Source: Acidobacteriota bacterium
GTDB lineage: Bacteria > Acidobacteriota > Terriglobia > Terriglobales > Acidobacteriaceae
Reading direction: 5' to 3'
Assembly: GCA_003225055.1 (NCBI GenBank)
Contig: QIAU01000149.1
Coordinates: 26,920-90,919 of the forward strand
DNA length: 64,000 bases
In this document: one piece after another, positions 38,525 to 47,323 of the stretch
How positions within the stretch are numbered: position 1 is the stretch's first letter
Layout of the letters: the number at the start of each line of letters is the position of its first letter
Notes under the pieces: model-generated
What the model was told of the DNA's origin: nothing
What the model saw: only the letters and a program-made list of their open reading frames with translations
The model's database searches: none
Translations under genes and position numbers: made by a program

Positions 38525-39503
38525 GTTCGTGCCTGAAGTTCCCGGGAAGGGCAGGGGGGCCTTCCTGATCACGAACCGTTCTAAGTTTCCTCCTGCGCAA
38601 TTCAGTGCCGCTACAAGTTTAAGCGGTCCCTGTGGCCTGCATTGTGTCGCGCTCGAGAAGGCCCCAGCGTCGCAAGAGGGGACCAGCCTGAGCACAATCC
38701 CTCTGAGACTTTCTCACAAGGCCGCTGGCAATACCGGGTGCGGAACCTGGCATGTACAGAGGAACGTCAACTATTGGAGAGCCAGGCGCCTGTGGCAAGG
38801 ATGGCAGTCACTCCAGCGCCAGGTCGCTTACCATCCCAGCGCTGGGGTTTTTGGTGGCCGACGCCACACTGAGAGGTCTTTCTGCGAATCACGAGGCGAT
38901 GAGGATTCTGACTTACTCCGCGGAGCAGGCGCCGTTACGAAGTCTTTCCGAGGTCTTTAACGAGAAAATCCGGCGCAGACTTCTCCGTGCTCAGAGCTTC
39001 CCCATAAGCCCTAATACAGCGCCTGCCGTCATCCAGTTCAAGTCGGGGCGACGAGTCTATTTCTGCCGCGCGTTTCGGCTAGACGCCAATGGAAATGCCA
39101 GGGTGCTGGTTGTGCTGGAACGAGGGACCCCTGAATCTTTCGCCCTATGCCAAGTCTCTCAACAGTTCCACCTTACGCCACGGGAACAGGTAGCGGTGAC
39201 ATTTCTCCTGCGCGGGCTCAGCAACAAAGAGATGGCCAATCGCATGGCGGTCAGCCCGAACACGGTCAAAGCTTTCCTGCGTATGGTAATGGTCAAGATG
39301 GGAGTTTCCACTCGCGCCGGGATCGTCGCCAAGGTCCTCGGCTTGGTGTTGTCCCCATCCGACAGTTCGGGCCCCGCGCACCCGATGCACAGGATTGCGA
39401 TTCGCCCAGGACGAGCACGTGAAAGGATCAGCTAGCCCGGCGCATCACAATGCGAACTCGTAAGGTTGCAAGAACACAAGAATACGATGCGCTCGAAATA
39501 AGG
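38525..39503 (+). repeat. segmental duplication, copy A (LuxR unit)
   Basis: A ~1-kb unit also present at 61455-62413. Homology begins in the leader (GTGCCTGAA; CGAACCGT; TGTGTCGCGC), covers the LuxR gene and ends at TGCGCTCGAAATAAGGC. 39241-39370 is base-for-base identical to 62157-62286, while the flanks have diverged clearly. Confidence 0.85.
38752..39435 (+). CDS. LuxR-type transcriptional regulator, copy A
   Basis: A 227-aa regulator. The N-terminal ~100 residues (IPALGFLVADATLRGLSANHEAMRIL, split as PALGFLVADATLRG and LSANHEAMRIL) look like a small PAS-type sensor. The C-terminal ~65 residues are a LuxR helix-turn-helix: LTPREQVAVTFLLRGLSNKE, MANRMAVSPNTVKAFLR and MVKMGVSTRAGIVAKVLGL. 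The start MYRGTS at 38752 aligns with MSGGTS of copy B. A good Shine-Dalgarno is lacking in both copies, so the true start may be further in. There is no adjacent histidine kinase or LuxI. It is nearly identical in its DNA-binding half to the gene at 61671, so both should bind the same sites. Confidence 0.82.
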   Translation: MYRGTSTIGEPGACGKDGSHSSARSLTIPALGFLVADATLRGLSANHEAMRILTYSAEQAPLRSLSEVFNEKIRRRLLRAQSFPISPNTAPAVIQFKSGRRVYFCRAFRLDANGNARVLVVLERGTPESFALCQVSQQFHLTPREQVAVTFLLRGLSNKEMANRMAVSPNTVKAFLRMVMVKMGVSTRAGIVAKVLGLVLSPSDSSGPAHPMHRIAIRPGRARERIS

Positions 39504-39522
39504 CTGCGGCTAAATGACCTCT

Positions 39523-39768
39523 CTACTGGATCTTGTCCGTCAAAGCTTGGAGAACAGGTCCGAGCATTTTCTGCGCTAAGCCCCGATTCATCATCTCCAG
39601 AAGAGTCCAGCCCAGCTCACCCCAAGACGGATCCACTTCCTGCTGCGAGATATAGGTCTTCATGGTGTAATCGATGCTCTTCAGGTGCAGTTGGTAGCTC
39701 ATCAGAGCAGCAAGGAGCCTGCGCCCGAGATCATCTTTGGCTTCTTGGTTTGCGTCCTGCTGGTCCAT
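39523..39768 (-). CDS. small conserved-looking protein of unknown function
   Basis: An 81-aa acidic, mostly helical protein (MDQQDANQEAKDDLGRRLLA near the start; GELGWTLLEMMNRGLAQKM later). On its strand AAAGGGGA lies 8-9 bases before the ATG, a convincing ribosome binding site. It has no membrane segment and no Cys. I do not recognise a family. It converges with the LuxR copy A gene. Confidence 0.55.
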   Translation of the reverse strand: MDQQDANQEAKDDLGRRLLAALMSYQLHLKSIDYTMKTYISQQEVDPSWGELGWTLLEMMNRGLAQKMLGPVLQALTDKIQ

Positions 39769-39880
39769 TGCATATCCCCTTTTGTCATACGAGCGGTTCG
39801 TGAGCGGCCTCGGTTCACCGGAACGAATGCTTTGGGCTGAAGCAAGAACTGATCTTACACCCGTGCCCTACGCCTTTTGA

Positions 39881-40027
39881 CTCAAGGGCACAGGATCTTC
39901 GCCGGAGAAATCCACTCTCGCGCTACACCCCGCTTCGGAGAAGAACCCTGCCGGCAAAGTGGAGATGGGCTTCAACGTGCCGAATCTTCATGAATTCCAC
40001 GTACCCAAGAAAAAGCGCAACTTCTAG
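39881..40027 (+). pseudogene. possible VOC (glyoxalase-like) domain fragment
   Basis: An open stretch of 48 codons without a start reads SPEKSTLALHPASEKNPAGK, VEMGFNVPNLHEF, HVPKKKRNF. The pattern LALHP..., GKVE.GF.VP.L..F and KK..F resembles the middle of a VOC/bleomycin-resistance half-module. It ends abruptly at TAG. If correct it is a relic. The identification rests on weak pattern similarity. Confidence 0.25.
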
Positions 40028-40473
40028 CTACGAATTTGACGCGTACCTTTCCGGATCGACCAACTTCAGGGAGCGCAAGCACCGGGGAACTTCTCGGTTG
40101 AAGCAGGCGTGTAAACGCTCCTCCCCGGCTGTTACGGGCGAACTTGCGCAAGAAGTCCTGATCACCAGGAGTCATAGCCGTGCTTGTCGTTGAGGCCGGG
40201 GGAGGGCAGGGTCACCTCCCCGCAATCCGTTCAAGTGAGGAGTGGAGGGGGTGATTTCGCACCGCGGGTGGTGGGATTCGTCGCGTCTGTCCCCAATGCC
40301 GCCGCGTATATTGAGACGAGCCGAAGAAACGCGCTCCGATTCGCGGTCCACGACCAAGTGGCCCATGGACCTGGCGCAGTGCGCCTGGCAAGATGCCGCC
40401 ATTCCACCAGACCGCGCGGACAACGGACGTTTGTCGTTTTGGCCGGACAAGCGGGTCTGTCCTAGTGTATCGT

Positions 40474-40860
40474 ATGCTTTGCCTGCGCACGAAGCATAGC
40501 TTCAGGCCGCACCCCCACGGAGGTAGCTTGCACCAAATCCATACGCCCGCACCCAATGTAACCCGCAGCACGCCGTGGCGTGACTTTGGGTCAAAAGGGT
40601 GGGTGCCAAGAACCGTCGTTCAGCGGCTCAGCAGTTTCCTGAGTGGAGCTGTCTTCGTAGCAACCGGCGTAGCATTCCTTCTAGGCAGCGCGGGGATAAA
40701 GACGGAACTGCAAAGTCTGCTGCCTCGCGCCGTGCCTGCTGCTGGCGTGATTAGCGTAGTCGGTATTGTTGTTGCGGTCGTAGCAGGTCTGTCTGCGCTC
40801 TTGTTCGGCGCTCGATTATTGACGAGGAGCGTCTGGTTCAGATCAGATACGAGGCCATAG
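40474..40860 (+). CDS. small two-helix membrane protein, unknown
   Basis: A 128-aa frame from ATG 40474 (a longer version from 40393 is possible). After a basic N-terminal half it has two hydrophobic helices, FLSGAVFVATGVAFLLGSAG and AGVISVVGIVVAVVAGLSAL, joined by a short charged loop. No ribosome binding site stands out. No family is recognised. The clean transmembrane pattern in an otherwise uncoding region favours a real gene. Confidence 0.4.
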   Translation: MLCLRTKHSFRPHPHGGSLHQIHTPAPNVTRSTPWRDFGSKGWVPRTVVQRLSSFLSGAVFVATGVAFLLGSAGIKTELQSLLPRAVPAAGVISVVGIVVAVVAGLSALLFGARLLTRSVWFRSDTRP

Positions 40861-42123
40861 CTGGAGCTTCATGTAATTCTCCGGTGACGCATCCTGGAAA
40901 ATTACAACGTCCTTCCGTTCGTTCCGGTGGTCGTGCCAGTTCTTGCCGCTGTCTGGGCGCTCGTAAGTCTCGACCCGTCGCTGCCCATCTCTGCAGCAAC
41001 CCGCTGTACTGGGCAAGAATTCCGTCTATCTTCGAGAGTCGGAATGTCCGCAAGACGATACGAACAAAGTTCCCTACTCCTTGAGGCGAATCCGGAGTTT
41101 CGTACTTGGATTCGGTGCGATTTTTTCCGACGCCGCCCCGAAGAGGGAAGTGTTCGATACCCTACATAGTTTACCCGATGGAATCTCAGCCGCTTTTTCC
41201 GAGAAGATGCAGGAGCGGGACGTTAGAGTCTGGCGAGAAACTGGCGATAAACATTTGCCCAGCTGCCCTTTTTAACGTCCCGCTGCTTGACATGGTCGAA
41301 TTTTCTAGCAAGGACCTGAAGGCAGTGATTCGCGCATTCCCCAAACGATTGGACCGGGACCTCCAGTTCGCAAAATCTTTCACCCTCAGTCGCGGCAACT
41401 GACCTCTCGTGTTCAGCAACAGCACGAGCGAGCACGAAATCTGGAGTCGACCCCATTCAACCCTGTCGCGAAGTCCATTTTACTTTTCCACGAAGCCGCG
41501 CTTCTTCACTTGTCCTCTTGCGAATAATTGAGGCTAATTCCCGTCAATACAGGTTTGACTGGCGTTCCCTGATAGCGCTAAGCCGGGGCGCTCGAGGTTA
41601 CCCAGCTCACCCAAGTAGCATCCAATGTCCACTACAGGGAAGGGGTAATGCGGTCCGTATCGCACAAGATCCGCACCGGTGTATTAGAGTTACACACGGA
41701 TATCGGCTTGGCGTACGCGAGCCCGTCGCTTTGGGAAACGCATCTACTTGCTCTGGACATTCCGCAATTTTCATAGGCTGCCCAAAGAAGTATTGAATCG
41801 CCGTCAGCAGAAACTGATCGATAAATTGTGCTGGTCAGAGACTGTCAGTCGGCACGCGTTGACGACTAGGACCTCAGCGCGCAGATGGAGCGGGGAGGCG
41901 CCCGCTCGAATAAATACCTCGTTTCCCCAAGTCTCGTACAGAAACTGCCCTATGGATTCAGAGTAGAGGTAGACTACTATGCGCTTGTCTTCCCAACCCC
42001 CGAGGGAATTCAACTTTTCCCACCCTCCGGGGACATTCAAGACGTGGCGATTTCTGGTTCTTCCCCCAGCCCGGATCTTGGCCTCCATTGCTCGGAGTCG
42101 GTGAGACTTTTGAAGAGGTTGCC
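40861..42123. other. gene-poor region with one coding-like fragment
   Basis: 1.26 kb without a supported gene. At 41712-41860 one frame reads RTRARRFGKRIYLLWTFRNF and HRLPKEVLNRRQQKLIDKLC, which looks strongly protein-coding but has no start and no family I can name. It is probably the 3' relic of a lost gene. The rest shows no coding character. Confidence 0.4.
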
Positions 42124-42333
42124 ATGGCCACCCAGACCACACGGATCGATGTCATAGGTCTTTTCGATTGCCCCGGGGACAAAGAAACCGTCAAGGACTT
42201 GGACATCTACCTGCTGGCTCTTTACTCCTATCCCGATCAGTTTGCCGACAGGCCTCAGCTCAGTTTCCAGCAGCATCTCGAGAATGTGATTCATGCAGAA
42301 AACCGCCGGCTTGCTGGCAACTTGCAGTCTTGA
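42124..42333 (+). CDS. small hypothetical protein
   Basis: A 69-aa frame from ATG 42124 (GAAGAGG upstream). It contains TTRIDVIGLFDCPGDKETVK, LALYSYPDQF and QQHLENVIHAENRRLAG, a soluble, partly helical sequence with plausible amino-acid composition. No family is recognised. An upstream in-frame start at 42088 is possible. Confidence 0.4.
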   Translation: MATQTTRIDVIGLFDCPGDKETVKDLDIYLLALYSYPDQFADRPQLSFQQHLENVIHAENRRLAGNLQS

Positions 42334-42798
42334 GGCCAAACAAGCGGTTGGCGCTGCTTGGCAATAACATCGGGCGGAAACTGAGAACGTCCCCTCTGTT
42401 CTCGAATGGAAGGCTCCTATTCCTAGCGTAGAGGGCACTGTAATTGGTTTGATCCTCCACTTCAGGTGCGGGAAACGGGCACTGGCAGCTGTCGAAACGG
42501 GTAGCGCCCGTCGCTGGTCACTAGGCCGCTCTTTAAAGTCGAACTCTCAGCTCTAATCAAACCGAAGGATAAGGCTGGTAAGCGCGCCGCGTTTGTAGGA
42601 ATGACGACTGAAGATGAAGAAGCTTTAAACTTGCTGCGGTGAATACCGCGAAAACCCGAGCCCCGTGCTGGATGGTTTGAAGACCGGAGGGAAGATGTAG
42701 CCCGAGCATCGACGGCAATCGGAACGGCGCAGTCTAAGCCGAACAAAGTCCCTCTACATCAATTGCCCTCGGCAGACCGGCTCAGGAGGCTTTGCAAA
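42334..42798. other. intergenic region, nothing recognised
   Basis: About 465 bases with no protein-like frame on either strand. The last bases hold an AGGAGG at 42784-42789 that fits the next small frame. Confidence 0.4.
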
Positions 42799-42960
42799 AT
42801 GGCGAAGCGTATTTTTCCGGTCGTGGCGTTTCATCCCGTTGGGGTTCCAATGCGCGGCGTGCTACGAATCCTTTTCCCCTGCGCCGGAGGAGAAGTCTCG
42901 CGGGCCCTTGCCTTGCTGTCCGACGGGGCATCCCGGCTCGTTAGATCTATTTTTGCCTAA
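42799..42960 (+). CDS. small open frame with strong ribosome binding site, possibly frameshifted
   Basis: AGGAGG lies 9 bases before the ATG at 42799, and the frame gives 53 residues. In the next frame the same DNA reads FIPLGFQCAACYESFS and GPLPCCPTGHPGS, which looks like a zinc-ribbon (CxxC ... CC). The gene may therefore be a small zinc-binding protein broken by a frameshift near 42830. Neither version matches a family I know. Confidence 0.25.
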   Translation: MAKRIFPVVAFHPVGVPMRGVLRILFPCAGGEVSRALALLSDGASRLVRSIFA

Positions 42961-43957
42961 ACGCAGACCGCCGAACCGGGCAGATGAGGATTACCCACAG
43001 AGACTTGGTAAAGGCAATCGGCCGCAGCCGCCGCTCCATCATTATCATTCATATGGAGGAACTGAAGAGACAGAACGTCTGCCGGGTGCAGAGCGCAACC
43101 AATCAGCACGACTCTGGTCACATCGAAATCTGTGATGCATTCCGGACATACGGAAAAACCAAGAAAAAGAAGCGACACAGAACCGGGCAAGTACGTCGCA
43201 CAAATCCAGCGCCTGATCAGAACTTGGCGATGTGTCGCGACTGCGTTTGCTCCTGCGGCGAAAACTTCGCAGCGGAGGATCTCACACACGTGCACGAGGT
43301 CGGTAAAATCTTCGCCCTTGCGCGGACCCAACGTACAGGCAGCAACCACTAACTAGCCGTTGTGTCATGTTGAACGGCTGCAAGGATGTCGGCACTCTCC
43401 CGCTGCGCCTTCATATTGGCATCCAAGGGTTGCTCGTACTCTCCCAACACGACGCTCGATAGGCCACACAATCGGAAAAGCCACCCGACATGAAGGTCCA
43501 ACGCTGCTCTCTTTCAGCCGCCTGGCTTTATGTTCATGTGGCCGCACCGGCATTTTCCTGAGGTCCGGCTCGGAGCAAGAGCGTTTCAGCCCCTCCTACA
43601 GCACTCATGTGTAGGCAGTGATTTTCATCCCAGCTGGCAGCAGACTGCCGGGCCAGAAACGGACAGGGGAGAGACAGGGAAGCAGAAGTTAGTGCATGCG
43701 GCGGGGGAGGCAAAGCATGTTTAGGGGCAACTGCCGGCGCCGGCCGAGAGGACGATGGACGATGAACGGCTGGCATGAGCAAAAGCTGGAGGTTATCTAC
43801 AGGTAAAGTCCGTGCCGATCGTTCTGGAACTCAGCAATTTCGCCGTTACGTCCGTTACACTTCAGTAACGCCACGTGCGAGCCAGTTACGCCACGTGAGA
43901 GCCATTGTCCAGCCGGTAGCTTTGTCTCAGACTGATCGCGACTGGGGAACGGGGAGC
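42961..43957. other. gene-poor region
   Basis: About 1 kb with overlapping open frames on both strands (42984-43352 plus, 42957-43349 minus), none with a ribosome binding site or family signature. A pair of 20-bp direct repeats lies at 43863-43902. Confidence 0.35.
43863..43902. repeat. two tandem 20-bp repeats centred on CACGTG
   Basis: CAGTAACGCCACGTGCGAGC and CAGTTACGCCACGTGAGAGC follow each other directly and differ at two positions. Each holds the palindrome CACGTG, so the palindromes are spaced exactly 20 bases, about two helical turns. They lie 55 bases before the small membrane gene at 43958, a good position for an operator. Confidence 0.7.
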
Positions 43958-44068
43958 ATGCGATCAAGCAGGCGAAGGAAGGTAGCTGACGAACGCGAAG
44001 ACAGGTATTTCTGGTTGCTGGCAAGCCTATGCCTGATCCTTCTCGTTGGTCTCTTGCTGAACCAGTAA
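43958..44068 (+). CDS. very small single-helix membrane protein
   Basis: 36 residues from ATG 43958. The ribosome binding site is GGGGA at 43944-43948. A basic, charged N-terminus (MRSSRRRKVADEREDRYF) is followed by one hydrophobic helix (WLLASLCLILLVGLLLNQ), the layout of a small inner-membrane peptide with its N-terminus in the cytoplasm. No family is recognised. The paired CACGTG repeats just upstream could regulate it. A longer in-frame version starts at 43775. Confidence 0.45.
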   Translation: MRSSRRRKVADEREDRYFWLLASLCLILLVGLLLNQ

Positions 44069-44352
44069 TAAAATCGGAAGCAGAATGGTCGGATTCGTTT
44101 TGACCAGAGATTGTTGAATGGCGCAGGCGACACCAAAGTTCGACTCGAAGCGGTTGCGCAGGAAATCGAGGCGTAGGTTGTGAAAGTTTTCCGCTCTACT
44201 TTTTTATTTTTCCAGTCGCTAACACGCCGAGTGTCTTGATCGGTTACGACTGGATGTGTTCCGTCCGGAGCATAGCCTACACTACACGTTTACCGTCATG
44301 AAACGCTGCCATGCGTGGCGCCGGTCGTACTTGGCCGACGACTGTTCCCGGG
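44069..44352. other. region downstream of proA
   Basis: 284 bases between a small plus-strand gene and the proA stop. A T/A-rich stretch (about 44195-44215) lies downstream of proA on its strand, but there is no clear hairpin. Nothing else is seen. Confidence 0.3.
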
Positions 44353-45606
44353 CTAAGCTCGCACCTGACCGTTCCCTACGACTTCATACTTCGTGGATGT
44401 AAGTTCTGTCAGCGCGAACGGCCCACGGCAGTGCAATTTCTGGGTGCTGATTCCCATCTCCGCGCCAAAACCGAACTCACCGCCGTCTGAAAAACGGGTG
44501 GAGGCGTTCCAGTACACTGCCGCCGAATCCACGCAGCGTAGGAACTTGCGGGCGTTTTCTTCGTTTTGCGTGACGATCGCATCGGAATGTTTGGTCGAGT
44601 ACCGGTTGATATGAGCAATCGCCTGGTCGACTCCCGCTACCACGCCAATCGCAATGCACAGCTTCAAGTATTCCTCGCTCCAGTCCTGAGGTTGCGCTTG
44701 GTTCACTTTGAGTCCCGCCGCCATTCGACAGACGGCCCGATCGCCCCGGACCTCCACGTTGTGATCCAGCAACTGTCGGGTGATTCTAGGAACATACCTT
44801 TCTGCGATCCGCGCATCTACCAGAAGCTTCTCCGCCGCGTTACAGACGGAGGGACGCTGTGTCTTAGCGTTGATGACGATGCGGTCGGCCATGTCCAAGT
44901 CTGCGCCCTCGTCTACGAAGATATGACAATTGCCCGCCCCCGTTTCAATCATTGGAACGCTGGCATGCTCGGCCACAAAGGAAATGAGTTCGGGCCCGCC
45001 GCGTGGAATGAGGACATCCACGAAACCACGTGCTTTCATCAGCTCGGTGACCGTATCGCGCGTGCTCGAATCCAGCAACTCAATGGCTCCCTCGGGCAGT
45101 CCGCCTACCCTTCCCAGAATCTCCACCAGGCGCTGGTTGGTGTGAGCTGCCTCCTTGCCCCCACGCAGCACAATGGCGTTGCCTGTCTTTAGCGCCAGAG
45201 CTGCCGTATCCACCGTGACATTTGGCCGGGATTCATAAATGATTCCCACCACGCCCAGGGGTACTCTGACTTTTCGGATCCGCAAGCCATTAGGGCGGGT
45301 CCATTCGGCTACGGTTTCGTGGACGGGATCCGGCAGGGCAGCCACCTCCCGTACTCCCTGCGCTATGGCGACGACTCGCTCCCGATTCAACAGCAACCGC
45401 TCGCGCATCGCCCCACCCAAACCGCTCGCCTCCAGGTCTGCACGGTTGGCCGCGAGGACGCTCTCAACTTGCTCGTCGATGGCGTCTGCTATGGCGAAGA
45501 GGAGTCGGTTTTTCTCCGCGGTCGACAGTTGCCCTAATTGCGCCGCCGCCGCCCGCGCGCGCAGCAGCTTGGATTGGGTAGAAAGCTTGTCCGCCACGGG
45601 AGACAT
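44353..45606 (-). CDS. proA: gamma-glutamyl phosphate reductase
   Basis: A 417-aa NADPH-dependent enzyme reducing glutamyl-5-phosphate to glutamate semialdehyde in proline synthesis. The start at 45606 (MSPVADKL) lies one base after the proB stop with AAAGGGG upstream. The longer open frame overlaps proB and is rejected. Landmarks are PLGVVGIIYESRPNVTVD, the ETGAGNCHIFVD block and TQRPSVCNAAEKLLVD with the catalytic Cys. The C-terminus is HCRGPFALTELTSTKYEVVG-like (seen as GPFALTELTSTKYEVVG). The length matches the family. It is translationally coupled to proB. Confidence 0.96.
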   Translation of the reverse strand: MSPVADKLSTQSKLLRARAAAAQLGQLSTAEKNRLLFAIADAIDEQVESVLAANRADLEASGLGGAMRERLLLNRERVVAIAQGVREVAALPDPVHETVAEWTRPNGLRIRKVRVPLGVVGIIYESRPNVTVDTAALALKTGNAIVLRGGKEAAHTNQRLVEILGRVGGLPEGAIELLDSSTRDTVTELMKARGFVDVLIPRGGPELISFVAEHASVPMIETGAGNCHIFVDEGADLDMADRIVINAKTQRPSVCNAAEKLLVDARIAERYVPRITRQLLDHNVEVRGDRAVCRMAAGLKVNQAQPQDWSEEYLKLCIAIGVVAGVDQAIAHINRYSTKHSDAIVTQNEENARKFLRCVDSAAVYWNASTRFSDGGEFGFGAEMGISTQKLHCRGPFALTELTSTKYEVVGNGQVRA

Positions 45607-45607
45607 C

Positions 45608-46366
45608 CTAAGGTTTCCCCTTTCTCTGCGGAGGGAAATACGTCCCGATCTTGTGCTCGAGGGCCCAGGCGATGGCATGCGGATGGCGTCCGTTCACGAT
45701 GGCGACATGGATGCCCGATTCGCTGGCCAACCTGGCAGCACGCAACTTGGAGAGCATGCCTCCTGTCCCCAGTTTGCCCCGGCCGGCGCATAATCTCTCC
45801 ATGGCAGGTGTTAGCCGCTTTATATTTCGCAGCAAGCGAGGACGCTTGCGGCCATTGGGGATATAGAAGCCATCCACGTCGGTTAGCAAGAGCAGCCAGT
45901 TGGCCTTTGTCGCGGTCGCCAGCAGCGCGCTCAGTTCATCGTTATCCCCGAAAGCGCCCACCAGTTCCCTCACCGAAACGCTGTCATTCTCATTCACGAT
46001 GGGCACCACACCCAGCCTCAACAACTGGGCGAGCGTGTTTTGCAGGTTCCGGTAGCGGACCGGGGAGGTGAAGTCATCGCTCGAAAGTAGCAGTTGAGCA
46101 ACCACCTTTTTGCCGAAGAAAAGCTGCTCATAGGTGTGCATCAACAGGCTCTGTCCCACGGCTGCGCAAGCCTGCATAGCGGGCACGCTCGAAGGGCGTT
46201 CCGCCAAATCCAGGCTCGAGATGCCCGAGGCGATAGCGCCCGAGGTGACAATCAAATATTCGTGGCGCGAGAGATCGAGCTGGTCTACCATGCTGCGCAG
46301 GCGCGTAGTGTCGATGCGGCCGCCGGGGGCGATCAGGCTGGTACCCACTTTCACTACGATACGCAT
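45608..46366 (-). CDS. proB: glutamate 5-kinase, PUA-less form
   Basis: A 252-aa amino-acid kinase phosphorylating glutamate, the first step of proline synthesis. MRIVVKVGTSLI starts at 46366. The TSGAIASGISSL glycine-rich loop, the substrate block PIVNENDSVSV with GDNDELSALLA, and GTGGMLSKLRAARLA are in place. E. coli ProB has 367 aa with a C-terminal PUA domain; here the protein ends right after the kinase domain, a form known from several phyla that may differ in proline feedback. No clear ribosome binding site is seen at this start. The stop lies within the ribosome-binding region of proA. Confidence 0.93.
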   Translation of the reverse strand: MRIVVKVGTSLIAPGGRIDTTRLRSMVDQLDLSRHEYLIVTSGAIASGISSLDLAERPSSVPAMQACAAVGQSLLMHTYEQLFFGKKVVAQLLLSSDDFTSPVRYRNLQNTLAQLLRLGVVPIVNENDSVSVRELVGAFGDNDELSALLATATKANWLLLLTDVDGFYIPNGRKRPRLLRNIKRLTPAMERLCAGRGKLGTGGMLSKLRAARLASESGIHVAIVNGRHPHAIAWALEHKIGTYFPPQRKGKP

Positions 46367-46554
46367 CGTGGACTGGAGTTTAACAAATGGATGTTGCGTG
46401 GGAAACCAGATCCGCCACCTTTTCCCAAGTTTCCCGATTTCCCAGTTTCTCAGGTGCGCTCTGCAAGTGTGTTTTTTCTTGTGCAGAGAAGAATGCCGGT
46501 CTGCCCTTGACCTGAGCCCCCGTCGACATAAAGTGGGGGTAGGAGGACTTCCCC

Positions 46555-46800
46555 GTGGCACAACGCTCCTGCGACAGGCACAAGAATTTGCAGATGATTC
46601 CTTCTTCGCTCGAATCCTCCGGAGGTGCGGTTTCTGGGCATGTGTGCCCGGTTCCCGGTTGTGGTCGTCACCACGCGGAAGACGGCTATTTCGATTTGGC
46701 GGACGGTAAACCGGTTCGGGAAGAGAAAAGGCTGAAAGAGAAAATCACTTTAGCGGCAGACGAAATTCTTAGGATGCTCCGAGCCAAAGCGGGAACGTGA
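46555..46800 (+). CDS. small Cys/His-rich protein, unknown
   Basis: An 81-aa protein starting with GTG at 46555, 8 bases after a perfect AGGAGG. The centre reads HVCPVPGCGRHHAEDGYFDL, a compact Cys-x4-Cys-x2-His-His set that could bind zinc. The C-terminal third is a charged helix (EEKRLKEKITLAADEILRML). It is divergent from proBA. I do not recognise a named family. Confidence 0.6.
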   Translation: MAQRSCDRHKNLQMIPSSLESSGGAVSGHVCPVPGCGRHHAEDGYFDLADGKPVREEKRLKEKITLAADEILRMLRAKAGT

Positions 46801-47146
46801 GCGCAATCTGTTCGTCGTCAGAACCTTCTTTTTCAGCTCGGATTGGACAGGAACTAAGCTTCTGGGCCAAGTTCGCGCGAAGTCGCCTTGCAGCAACGTC
46901 GAAAACGCGGGGAGAGCCAGCCGCTTTAGAACCTAAAGTTAAGAACCTAAAGTTAAGAACCTAAAGTTAAGAACCTAAAGATAAAAGAGTCCGCGAAATC
47001 GCCCCCACCGCGAATACCCAAACCTAGAAGGGGAGCCTCTTGCCGCAAATCCTAGTGATTTGTGGACGAGGAGGCCACTCAGCCATTGCACCCAGGGGCA
47101 GCCACACTCCGGCGCGCCACTCCGCCAGCCGCAGCCAGGGCGAGCG
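46801..47146. other. intergenic region containing a 14-bp tandem repeat
   Basis: 346 bases with no gene. The noteworthy structure is the repeat at 46929-46982. Confidence 0.45.
46929..46982. repeat. 14-bp tandem repeat, about 3.8 copies
   Basis: GAACCTAAAGTTAA repeats exactly at 46929-46942, 46943-46956 and 46957-46970, followed by a partial fourth copy (GAACCTAAAG) ending at about 46982. It is AT-rich against a GC-rich background. This is a variable-number repeat candidate. Confidence 0.85.
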
Positions 47147-47323
47147 CTATTTTCCGGCTGGGTGCTCAGACTTGGACCCGGCGCGCATCTCGGCATCGCG
47201 CGCGTCTAAGGCGCGCTCCAGTTCGTTGACCAGCTCGACGAGCTTTTTGGGATCCTGCTCTTGGCTTGCTTCTGCGGCGAGCTCTTGCCAAGAGCGGTTG
47301 GACTTGCCCTCTGGGGAGAACAT
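47147..47323 (-). CDS. small helical protein (SWQELA type), unknown
   Basis: A 58-aa protein from MFSPEGK at 47323, with AAGG about 10 bases upstream on its strand. The core SWQELAAEASQEQDPKKLVE, LVNELERALDARDAEM forms two amphipathic helices. Very similar short proteins with the pattern SWQELA..AS.E.DP.KL.ELV..L..AL recur in Acidobacteriota genomes in my memory, with no assigned function. Confidence 0.55.
   Translation of the reverse strand: MFSPEGKSNRSWQELAAEASQEQDPKKLVELVNELERALDARDAEMRAGSKSEHPAGK

Noticed and set aside
39147..39422. Second frame conserved in both LuxR copies (also 62063-62335)
   Set aside because: Conservation follows from the near-identical DNA of the duplicated LuxR DNA-binding region; the translation itself has no coding character.
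42984..43352. 122-codon plus-strand frame with a Cys-rich patch
   Set aside because: An equally long minus-strand frame covers the same DNA, neither has a ribosome binding site, and no family pattern is visible.
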